Origin: Candolleomyces eurysporus | Lineage: Eukaryota > Basidiomycota > Agaricomycetes > Agaricales > Psathyrellaceae | Assembly: GCA_027579435.1 (NCBI GenBank) | Contig: JANBPK010001687.1 | Span: forward strand, 1 to 16,271 | Reading direction: 5' to 3' | DNA length: 16,271 bases | The notes under the pieces: generated by a model | Database searches by the model: none | What the model saw: the letters and a program-made list of their open reading frames with translations, nothing else | Told to the model about the DNA's origin: nothing | Translations under genes and position numbers: made by a program | In this document: one piece after another, positions 1 through 8,687 of the stretch | Layout: every line of letters begins with the position of its first letter | Numbering within the stretch: the first letter of the stretch is position 1

Positions 1-6
1 AGTTCT

Positions 7-27
7 CGAAGCCATCGGCTACTTCAC
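7..27 (+). repeat. Short direct repeat, copy 1
   Basis: GAAGCCATCGGCTACTTCAC (8-27, reading CGAAGCC from 7) recurs at 16178-16198 with one mismatch, near the other end of the window. The sequences on each side differ. It may be a trace of a longer dispersed repeat. Confidence 0.5.
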
Positions 28-337
28 GAAGACTTCCGCTTAGCAATGTCAGGGCGAATTCCCTTGTAATACGCATGACTCCCGCTGATATTGTCCCTCG
101 CCAGGTCAGGCATATCAGGTAGCTTTGATTCTACTTGTAGCTGTTTCAGATACGTTCACAAGGTCTTCACGAACTTAAAGTACCATTGTAGAACCGACTT
201 ACTCGTCTGTCTTGTCTCTTGCTAGGTAGTCTGCTTAGTTGGCAACCAGGGAAAGCTCCAACTCTATAGTTTCCCACTTCACGAAGATCTTCTGTATGCA
301 CAAGTCAGTTCACGAACATTAAGAGCAAGTTCGTGAA
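23..337. repeat. Cluster of five TTCACGAA octamers
   Basis: TTCACGAA occurs at 23-30, 166-173, 278-285 and 309-316, and its reverse complement TTCGTGAA at 330-337. The last two form an inverted pair with a 9-bp perfect stem (309-317 with 329-337) and an 11-nt loop. An 8-mer is expected about once per 65 kb on a given strand, so five in 315 bp is unlikely by chance. It could be a protein-binding cluster, remnants of a short tandem repeat, or part of an unrecognised element. Function is unknown. Confidence 0.6.
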
Positions 338-1043
338 TTTTATAGGGTGTTCACGCAGGCGGCGCATCAGCGGCTCGAAAAGACCTAAGGATAACTCACA
401 GCTTGCTCTACCAAGGGCTGGTTGAGAGCGGAATTTTGGCTTATCGAGTGAAGGACGGGGACCAAAGGCATAAGAAAGAATTTGGGAATGATCTCATTTA
501 GGTGTTCCTTCCAGAATTTGGCTATGTTGCTGGAATTCATAAGTGGTTGGGAAGCCATGGCAAACAAGATCGGATGATGCTGAAAGTAAGGTGACAATGA
601 ATGGTAAAGGACAAGTGTTGGGTCTGGAGCGGCGTGTTTATTCTGGAGGCTTGACGTCTCTCTTTTATTAGACGCTAAGTCTCAGGCCACTCCAGGGAAT
701 GATGACATGTTCATGGCAACTACGGTTTCATTTCTCCTATGTACCTCAAGCCGGGGACGGTTTAGATTTTGGTTTGGGGGAGAGGGCGCTGCTTACTGCG
801 TCATAATTGAGACTTACTGAGACTTCAAAAAATTTTCGCGTTTTTATGGTCTTACTCTTACACTTACTAAAGTATGAGGCGGCACAAGTCTATGTCCCTA
901 ATTTAACTGAAATAGTTCGTCTTTTAGTCAATAAGGACTTCTCAATTTTATTCAGAGAAGACTTAGGAATTCTTGGAAGATCACACTCAGAAAAGACACA
1001 AGAAAAAGATATTGAATTTTAAGAGGAGCTGGTACACTGCTAC

Positions 1044-1075
1044 ACTATATAACTGGTACCAGTAAGTTATATAGT
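1044..1075. repeat. Palindrome in 3' flank of left gene
   Basis: ACTATATAAC (1044-1053) pairs with GTTATATAGT (1066-1075) around TGGTACCA plus GTAA. It lies about 85 bp past the stop codon of the left gene and next to an A-rich tract on the plus strand (T-rich in the transcript). It may fold as a hairpin in the 3' UTR or mark a processing or termination signal. The same block occurs in the right arm. Confidence 0.75.
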
Positions 1076-1159
1076 AAAAAAAAAAAACNAAAAGATTGNA
1101 AAAAGTCTGGCGGATGGTTGCTGCAAGAAGAATGAAAAGNAAAGAGACGCCCGGCCCAA

Positions 1160-3340
1160 CTATGCTCCTCCACCACGGCGACGACACTCTGCAGCCTCAT
1201 GGAGGAGAGGATGGAATAGAGGGGCCAGGAGGGTGTAAAGGCTGTCGGCCTGGTTCTTAAGTAGGGCAAGTAGGTTAATGCGGGTCCCTTCAAGGAATAA
1301 GGCGGATACATACCTGAATATCTTGAGGAACCTGGGCTGGCACCGTGACTGAGGAAGGGGTACCTCCAGCTGGGTTGCCAGTGGCCTGCGTCAATGACTC
1401 TGCAGGATTGCTTGGGGCAGCTGGAGCCTACAATAGGCAAGGAAAAGCTAAGACAAAAACAATTAATTAATTATAAGGAAAGTTACATACCTCAAGGGCA
1501 CCCGGGAATGTGGAAGGGCCAGCTGCTGGAGCAGGCGTGGATTGGGTAGCCTCCTGAGGCTCGACTTCCATAGTGTCTTCGTCAGCATAGAAACTCGTAT
1601 TTTCCAAGGCTTCGGAAGCCTCAGAGAGGACTTGTGGTGGGTGCTGCCTAGCGGGTTGTCGGTAGCTGGTGACCCAGCAGTACTTGGTTTCGCCGGGTTG
1701 CTGCACAGTAGTGTGAAGCCGCTCAGGGAACCTCATGGGGGTGTCGAGCGGTATGTCTTTGGCGAAGTCGAGGAGTTCTTCGAAATCCTCGATGTTCCGA
1801 GCGTAAGAGCTCAGACCCTCATCACCCTCACTGGAGTAAACCTTCTGCAGCACAAGAGAGAGCGTCTCAAGCTTTGCCTTTGTCATCTTCTGAAGGTCCT
1901 TGGCATGAGAGGCAGCAATTTGAGCCATTGCCCTCAGATTTAGAATGTCAGATACAAGTAGAGAAATATCTACAAAGAAAAGAAAAGGTTAAGTAAAGAA
2001 AGAATAGTTTTTATAGAAGGAAAGAAAAGACACTCACTGGCAGGGGAGGCTTTGCCTGCGAACGCCAGTTGTTGAGAAGATATGAAACACGGGATCTGGG
2101 TGTTGAAGCCACACATCTGTTTTAAAGTTGCACACTGGTCGCAGCGGACATGATTGAGGTAGTCGCCTCTGGTGCAAGTCAGGCCGTGTGAGGCACACTG
2201 ACCGCAGGGTGGACAAACCTGCAGTTTGAAAAGTAAGCATCTGGCGGAGAACCAAAAGGGTAAGGGAAACGAAAGGGGACTCGCCCAAGACAGAATGGGG
2301 CTTTGGTTGACAGGAATTGTCAACTCGCAAAGAGTGGAAAGGACCGTGTTTCTGGGGCTTCTTCCGGTTGGAAGACACCCTAGGGCGCAACCCCTGGGGT
2401 GGCTTGAGCTTGGGATGGTTGATGACTGTAGGAGGGCGGCCACCCTCGGCGATGCGGCGTGGCGGCAAGACGGCTGGGGCAGGCAAGGAAGGGGAGGTCG
2501 TGCCACTTGCTTCTTGTGGAGGAACCAGGTTGGCTGATATGTCTTCTTTGCCGGGTGGAAAGAGCTCCATTGCCAGTGAAGACGCTTAAAAAGACAGGAA
2601 ACCAAATAAGAATATAAGAGATAAGCAAAGAATATGAGTTTAAACTCACCTGGCACTGGGGCCACTCTCTGGGTTGATGGCAGTCTCGAGAGGCTGGGAG
2701 GTGTCCTGTTCCTTTGGTGCGGGCTCTTCCCCTTCGGAGGACTCATCTCCCTCACTCGTGGCACCTGGAATGATTACCTTAGGGAGAGCGGGAGGTGGAA
2801 CCTGCTCCGGGTCACCGGAAGTCTGCATGCCGGCAAATGCCTGGAGTGGGACCTCATCCCTCAACCAGTGCCAGCACTCGGTGCCAAAATAGGCCTGAAA
2901 ATTGTCGCAACGTAGCCTCCAGAACAGAAAAGAAATGTGTGTGGCAAGGCTGATGAGGTCGGCATTTTGGCAGGTATCGATATGATATAAGGCTGCTTGC
3001 TAAAGAAAGGTAAGGAGAAGGAAATAAGTAAACAACCGAAAAAGAAGAGAGACTNAAAAAAGGTGCCCACCAGATGAGGCCGTGCAGCTAAAATGAGAGT
3101 GATGACCCGGTTAAGGAGGCTCTCGTTGAGGTCAAACCCTAGGTGGGGGTTCAGGTATGGCTCGAAGCCTTTGGCAATGTCTGCTAGGTCTGGGAACGCG
3201 ACTATGGTACAAATGGCTTGGGATCAGCGGAGAGTGATTCGAGGCACCACGTGTTGCGCCGGGAGGAGTTCAATGATCTCCGGCAGCGATTGTGCCCGTC
3301 ATTTGCCTTGTGCCTTCTTGCTTTGCTTTTCATGAGGCAT
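1160..3340 (-). pseudogene. Left copy of seven-exon gene with Zn2Cys6-like cluster
   Basis: Exons on the minus strand, found by alignment to the right copy and by GT/GC-AG borders, are 3340-3071, 2999-2650, about 2570-2285, 2218-2038, 1969-1491, 1427-1314 and 1255-1160 (ending in TAG). Exon 1 encodes MPHEKQSKK and then hits TGA at 3301-3299 (right copy: Arg14, CGC) and TGA at 3226-3224 (right copy: Trp39, TGG). Exon 3 lacks roughly 55-60 bp present in the other copy, which shifts the frame, and its acceptor is unclear. Exon 4 keeps all six cysteines, spaced C-X2-C-X6-C-X10-C-X2-C-X6-C. Exon 5 contains MAQIAASH and DIPLDTPMRFPERLH. The C-terminus is ECRRRGGGA, as in the right copy. I do not recognise the family and assign no function. 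It is probably not translated as a full-length protein. Confidence 0.85.
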
Positions 3341-3513
3341 TCTTGGGTGACCAGAGGAACAGTGAAAGGGGGAAGAAAGGTAAGAAAAACAATGGGAGGC
3401 CGAAACGACTTATATCAAGGAATTCAAGCCTCTAGAAAGCTCAAGTCAAGAAAAAGGAAACTATCGGATTTGGGATCGGGAGGCTTTGCACGGCCCAAGA
3501 AGTCGAAACAACT

Positions 3514-3520
3514 CTATATA
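3514..3520 (-). promoter_or_regulatory. Likely TATA box of left gene
   Basis: TATATAG on the minus strand, followed by AGTTGTTTCGAC, lies about 175 bp upstream of the left start codon. The same string sits at the matching place in the right arm, within a stretch that is about 90% identical. The transcript start is inferred to lie about 30 bp downstream, which leaves a 5' UTR of about 140 bp rich in pyrimidines. Confidence 0.6.
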
Positions 3521-4261
3521 TTGCTGTGGCTTCTTTGACATGTCTCTTCTGTTGAAAGTCAGATCTTTAATCTGAAGAATAAGTGCCCTAGCGGGCGGGG
3601 AAGTTGTCGCACTCTATTATTGATGGATGATCAGCCAACACCAATCAACATTTGCTTCCACGTGCCTGACAGGGCCGCTATCTGGGAGTTCTCTCACATG
3701 GCGGAACCAAGTAAGAGTGCAGGCCGATGTGTGCACTACAAGGACAAAAAGTGACATTTTGATGCGGTGCAATGGGATTCAGTCTCTAAGCGTTGGGCCA
3801 AAGACTAAGTTGTGTTTCTCTCAAGGCAAAGGAATAAAGGCCTGCTGCTCTATAACACAGCGACTGAGGACAGTCGAGAGCTGGTTTGGGGGAGATGATA
3901 CAACCGTGTTCTTTTTCACAAATAAATACCACTTTTATTGAATAATAGTTCATAATTCAATACATGGTTGTGTCTATTCAATCTCTACACTAGCAAACCC
4001 GTCCGGTATTAAGATAACTCGCGCAGTGCAAAGGATAATTAAAGAGTACACTACTCTTGGGCTCACGAGAGTTGGAGTCTACTCGAGGACTGCCGACTTA
4101 GAGGTGCGCCCGCCATATACCTGAGATTAGGGTTTAGTAAGCTAGCTGGTTGGCACCGCTTCAGATCAAACGGCCTACCCTGCAGCTGAAATGCTCAATT
4201 TCATGACTAAAGCAATAGAGGTGGTTTCCTAGGCACTACGAGTACCTACCCTCTCGCGCGG

Positions 4262-5138
4262 TGAAGAGATCGAGAACAGCAAGACTACTAACACACCAAC
4301 TAACACCAAACACCAACTCCACCAAGTCGAGCCATGCGAGGTAAGCATAATGTATAAACCTTTGGTAGTCGTGCCGCACTGAAATCGGGGGTGCGAGTAT
4401 GGGGGGTAGTGTAGAGTATTAAGAATTTACAAGTTCTCTCTCTTGTGCACACTAGTTCCAGGTAATCGAGGAGTACTCGATAATCACACAGTTAACCCTA
4501 ACGTTACTTCTTTATAGCTTTGATCTTTCCTTTAACTTAGTATCATGCCGCGCAAGATAAAAGTCACAAATCCAGTCGATTGCAACCGCAAGGTAAACAC
4601 AAATAAAACAGCAGTAATTCTCTGAGGGAAAAACTATGCTAAGAGAGTCCAATATATATACTATCTGGAGCCGCGCGATCACCGGAGCATGGTAAATAGG
4701 TGTACACAAGATTTATAAATAAAGAGAGCCCAGGCCCCAGCTAGAGAGAGAGATAAAGAGATAAAAAGAGGGTATTGGATACGCCAAGGTGCTGCTGCGC
4801 CACTCCTGCGCTTGCGCCGTGACTATTAATAGATTCTTGTTGTCTTTTCTAGTATGCCGAGTGGGATGCCAAAGTTGATTGAGGGTGGTCGGTCTACGGT
4901 TATTCCAACTGCCGCCTTGGTGAACCTTTGCTCGAGCCGTGTGAGGAGGAGTCGGACCTCCATTCTGGGTTATCTCTTTCCGTGAACAACTTTCCTTTCA
5001 GAGTACTTTTGGGCTCCTTTCTCGTGCCGCGCCAGCCATCATGCCGTCTGATGTGCCGAAACCTCGCCGTGCATCTCTTTGTATGCTTAGGGACTCGCCC
5101 TACTGCTCTAGCACTGAATATACTCGATTAATGTGAGG
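4262..5138. other. Unique centre of the inverted repeat
   Basis: This 877-bp spacer has no counterpart in either arm and no convincing gene. It holds an AC-rich stretch (4290-4325), a GA-rich run (4740-4772), and short GCCGCGC-type strings at 4545 and 4671 that resemble the inner edges of the arms. An ATG at 4335 followed at once by GAGGTAAG could be a tiny first exon, but I cannot trace a protein from it. One plus-strand open stretch (4928-5131, 67 codons) has no recognisable features. It separates two divergent genes, so it may hold upstream control elements or be the original host sequence between two insertions. Confidence 0.6.
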
Positions 5139-5879
5139 CCGCGCAAGAGGGTAGGTACCTTTAGTGCCTAGGAAACCACCTCTATTGCTTTAATAGTGTA
5201 ACTGAGCCTTTCAGCTACAGGGTGGGCCGTTTGATCTGAAGCGGCGCCAACCAGCTAGCTTACTAAACCCTAATCTCAGGTATATGGCGGGCGCACCTCT
5301 AAGTCGGCAGTCCTCGAGTAGACTCCAACTCTCGTGAACCCAAGAGTAGTGTACTCTTTAATTATCCTTCGCACCGCGCGAGTTATCTTAAGACTGGAAG
5401 GGTTTTGTAACATAGAGATTAAGTAGACATGACCGTGAATTGAATTGCGAATGATATTCAATAAAAATGGGTATTTATTTGCGAAAAAGCGAACACGGTC
5501 GTATCATCTCCCCCAAACCAGCTCTCGACTGTCCTCAGTCACGGTGTTATAGAGCAGCAGGCCTTTATCCTTTGCTTTTGAGAATACACCACTTAGTTGT
5601 TAGCCCAACGCTTGGGAACCAAATCCCATCATGCCGCATCAAAGCGTCACTTTTTGTCCTTGTAGCGCACACGTCGGCCCGCACTCTTACTCAGTCCTGC
5701 CATGTGAGAAAGTTCCCAGATAGCGCCCCGTCAGGCACGTGGAAGCAAATGCTGATTGGTGTTGGCCGATCATCCATCAATAATAGAGTAAGACGACTTC
5801 CCTGCCCACTAGGGCACTTATTCTTCAGATTAAAGATCTGACTTTCCACAGAAGAGACATGTCAAAGAAGCTGCAGCGA

Positions 5880-5886
5880 TATATAG
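5880..5886 (+). promoter_or_regulatory. Likely TATA box of right gene
   Basis: TATATAG followed by AGTTGTTTCGAC lies about 185 bp upstream of the ATG at 6070. The leader between them ends in a long CT-rich run (about 6005-6065), common in fungal promoters and leaders. Conservation with the mirror copy supports a real core promoter. Confidence 0.6.
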
Positions 5887-6069
5887 AGTTGTTTCGACTT
5901 CTCAAGCGGCGCAAAGCCTCCCGATCCCAAATCGGACAGTTTCCTTTTTCTTGACTTAAGCTTTCTAGAGGCTCAAATTCCTTGGTATAAGTCGTTTCGG
6001 CCTCTCAGAGTCTTTTCTTCCTTTCTTTCCATCTCTTTCTTACCTCTGTCCTTCCTCTTTCTCCTTGCA

Positions 6070-8311
6070 ATGCCTCAAGAACATGCAAGCAAAAGGCCCA
6101 AGGGCAAGCGCCCGACTAGATCGTCACCCGAGATGATCAATCTCCCTCCGGCAATGCATGTGGCGCCGAAGATAACGCTCCATTGGTCCCGTGCTGTCCG
6201 AACCATGGTGGTCTTCCCCAGCCTGGGAGACATTGCCAGAGGTCTCGAGCCCTACCTAAATCCTTCCCTCGAGTTTGACCTAGACCAAAGCCTGTTTAAC
6301 CAGCTTACGACCCTCATCTTGGACGCTCAACCCCGCTTAGCAAGTCCTTTTCTCGTTGGTTCTTTCTTTGGCACCGCTTTCCTAATCATCCTTTTGTACT
6401 TCTTTAGCAATTGGCCCTGCATCATGTAGACACCTGCCACAACGAAGACCTCATCAACCTTGCCCTCCATATCTTGTTCCTCTTCTGGAGACTTTGCCCA
6501 ACTGAGTTCCAGCAGTACTATAACACCAAAGGCTGGTACTGGTTGAAAGACCAGGTGCCCACCACTCCTTTCACTGGCCTGCAAGCTACAGGAGACCCCG
6601 TACAAGTGGGAGCCCCTTCCTTCCTGGACATTATCCTTCCTGACGCCTCCGACAAAGAAAGCGAGCAGTCAGGAGAAGAGGAGGCCCGAGAAGAGGAGGA
6701 GAATCCACCTGTCACTGCCGCAGGAGCGGCTACTGAAGTGGATGCGACTTCAACCAAGATGGTTGCCGCCACTCCAACAGAGGCTGTCGCCGAAACAGGA
6801 GGCAAGGACATCCTGATGCCTGGTACGTTTCTTTTTCTTGCTTTTTGTTTGAGTAGCACTTGTTCCTTACTGGGGACAATCCCCTTTCCCTTATTAAGCT
6901 TCTTCTCTAGCTGCTGAACTCTTCCCTCCTGAGGAAGAGGATGAGGACCAGGGCCCTACCGTCCCTCCTTCTCATCCTTTGGCCAATACAAACCGCCCGG
7001 CAACTGTCATTGAGCTCCCCCACCTTCAGCCGCCACCTGGTCAGTGCCCTCGAGTGGCCCCCGAGTGTAAGAAAGCGCAAAAACACGAAGCCTTCCCTCA
7101 TGTCGAGCCACCGGGCGTACTACCTGTCTACAAAATGGGCCCGTTGTTCCTTCAGTCCAGTGCCTTGCATGAGTTGACATTGCCACTCAATGCAGGCCCG
7201 GTTTCTTCCTGGGTAAATACCTTCTTTTTCGTTACTTTATTTTATCTTATCTGCTTCTTTACTTCTTTCTCAGGTTCATCCTCCCTGCGGTCAGTGCACC
7301 TCACATGGCCTAATATGTACGGGAGGAGACTTCCTCAACCACATCTGGTGCGATCAGTGAGCGTCCCTCAAGCAGACCTGCGGCTTCAACACCTGTATCC
7401 CTCGATTCGCCTCTTCGCAGCAACTTGCGTTCGCAGGTGAAGCCTCCCCTGCCAGTATGTTCTCTTTTCTTTCTTATTTTTACCACGTTGACCTTCCTTT
7501 CCTTTTCTTAGATATTTCTCAACTTGTCTCCAACGTCCTGAACCTGAGGGAAATGGCACAAATTGCTGCCTCTCATGCCGAGGACCTGCAGAAAATGACG
7601 AAGACTAAACTGGAGACGCTCTCCCTCGTGCTGCAGAGGGTTTACTCCAGCGAGGGTGACACTGGATTGAGCGGTTATGCCAGGAACGTCAGGGACCTCG
7701 AGGAAGTCCTCAAATTCGCCAAGGACATTCCTCTTGACACTCCCATGCGGTTCCCGGAGCGACTTCATGCCACCATGCAGCAAGCCGGCGAGACAGAGTA
7801 TAGATGGCTCACCAACTATCAGCGCTCCATCTACCACAACCCTCCTTGTGTTATGTCTGAGCTGTCCGAAGACCTGGAGAATACAAGCTTTTACGCTGAC
7901 AAAGACGTGATGGAGGTCAAGCCTCCTCAACAAGCTCAGCCCGCACCAGCTCCAACCACTGGCCCATCGACATTCCCCGGCTCCCTCAAAGTGCGTGCTT
8001 TATCATTAATTCTTTTGCAGCTAACTTTCCTTACTTGTTGTAGACTCAGGCCATTCCAAGTAATCCAGCAGCATTGTCGACACTGGCTGGAGGTAACCCA
8101 ACTGGCGACCCCTCTTCTTCTGCCCCTGCGCTGGCCCTGATCCCTCAGAACATCCAGGTACGTGTCCTGCCTATTTCTTGAAGGTATTCGTATTAACTTT
8201 ATTACCCTACTCAAGAACCAGGCTGACAGTCTCTACACGCTTCTTGCCCCTCACTTCCATCCACTCCTCCGTGAGACCGCTGAGTGTCGTCGTCGTGGTG
8301 GAGGAGCATAG
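6070..8311 (+). pseudogene. Right copy of seven-exon gene with Zn2Cys6-like cluster
   Basis: Exons are 6070-6339, 6408-6822, 6911-7212, 7274-7454, 7512-7990, 8044-8157 and 8216-8311, giving about 618 codons if the one stop is ignored. The start is MPQEHASKRPKG. Exon 2 has a hydrophobic stretch (INLALHILFLFWRL) followed by an acidic, then Ala/Thr-rich linker. Exon 4 carries the cysteine cluster (residues 334, 337, 344, 355, 358, 365), spaced like a fungal Zn2Cys6 domain, but TGA (7358-7360) stands where Cys358 is expected. Exon 5 (MAQIAASHAEDLQK, then DIPLDTPMRFPERLH) looks helical. The end is NQADSLYTLLAP...ECRRRGGGA. Exon 1 uses a GC donor (6340). Exons 1, 4, 5, 6 and 7 have exactly the same lengths as in the left copy (270, 181, 479, 114, 96), strong support for the model. 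Zinc or DNA binding is only suggested by the spacing. A structural protein of a mobile element is an equal possibility. Confidence 0.85.
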
Positions 8312-8416
8312 TGGGCCGGACATCTTTTCTTTTTGTGGGGTTCAACACCCCTTTTTATCTTTTCCTTTTTCTTGCTGCAGGCATCCATCGAACTTTTTAT
8401 TACTTGTCTTTCTTCC

Positions 8417-8447
8417 CTATATAACTTACTGGTACCAGTTATATAGT
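8417..8447. repeat. Palindrome in 3' flank of right gene
   Basis: CTATATAAC (8417-8425) pairs with GTTATATAG (8438-8446) around TTAC plus TGGTACCA. It is followed by two direct copies of TGTAGCAG. The block from 8417 to about 8467 differs from the left-arm copy at only about one base, while the sequence on either side is much more diverged. Confidence 0.75.
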
Positions 8448-8687
8448 GTAGCAGTGTAGCAGCTCCTTTAAAAATATCAATCTTTCTTTCTTGTGCCTTT
8501 TTCTGAGTGTGATCTTTTCCAAAATCCTTAAGTCTTTTCCTGACTGAGTGTTGAGAAGTCTTTATTGAGTAAAATTTGAACGACTTGAGTCAATCTAAGC
8601 CCTAGTCTTGCACCGTTCCATACTTTAGTAAGTGTAAGACCGTAAAGACGCGAAAAATTCTTGAAGTCTCAGTTATGATGCAGTAAG

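Larger units (their letters stand above)
1..791. other. Left flank, no gene recognised
   Basis: I see no convincing gene here. The longest open stretch (minus strand, 385-597, 70 codons) has no family resemblance I recognise, although a pyrimidine-rich tract ending in CAG lies just upstream of it, so a decayed exon is possible. The first 340 bases carry a cluster of short repeats listed separately. The sequence does not continue the inverted repeat that begins at 792, and it does not look like the missing 5' part of the gene cut off on the other side at 8688. Confidence 0.5.
792..4261 (-). repeat. Left arm of large inverted repeat
   Basis: The reverse complement of this segment matches 5139-8687 along its whole length: 3' flank, all seven exons, introns in the same places, 5' UTR, TATA region and about 700 bp upstream of it. 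The outer end is near CTTACTGC (792-799), matching GCAGTAAG at 8680-8687. The inner end is at the CTCTCGCGCGG stretch ending at 4261. By eye the inner upstream block is near 90% identical and the exons nearer 70-80%. Undetermined bases lie at 1089, 1099, 1140 and 3055. I see no clear target-site duplication at the outer ends. Confidence 0.9.
5139..8687 (+). repeat. Right arm of large inverted repeat
   Basis: This is the mirror copy of 792-4261, separated from it by 877 bp of unique sequence. The inner edge is at CCGCGCAAGAGGG (from 5139) and the outer edge at GCAGTAAG (8680-8687). Beyond both edges the sequences diverge abruptly. The arm contains a full gene unit in the outward orientation: about 730 bp of upstream DNA, TATA box, seven exons and a 3' flank with a palindrome. 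The divergence between arms rules out a simple read-foldback artefact. Two copies of one element in opposite orientation, or one element with very long terminal inverted repeats, would both fit. Confidence 0.9.

Noticed and set aside
1045..1440. 131-codon open frame on the minus strand over the left gene's 3' end
   Set aside because: It is a different reading of exons 6 and 7 and the introns between them. The spliced model matches the right copy exon by exon.
4490..4505. Telomere-like AACCCTAAC
   Set aside because: It is a single copy with no tandem array, and so is chance.
7358..7360. Selenocysteine at the TGA that replaces a conserved cysteine
   Set aside because: Cys-to-TGA is the classic pattern, but Dikarya fungi are known to lack the selenocysteine machinery, the left copy has Cys, and both copies carry other decay. 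A nonsense mutation is simpler.
792..8687. Inverted repeat as an assembly or read-foldback artefact
   Set aside because: The arms differ at roughly 10-30% of positions with independent indels and stop codons. An artefact would give near-identical arms. The few undetermined bases (1089, 1099, 1140, 3055) do not change this.
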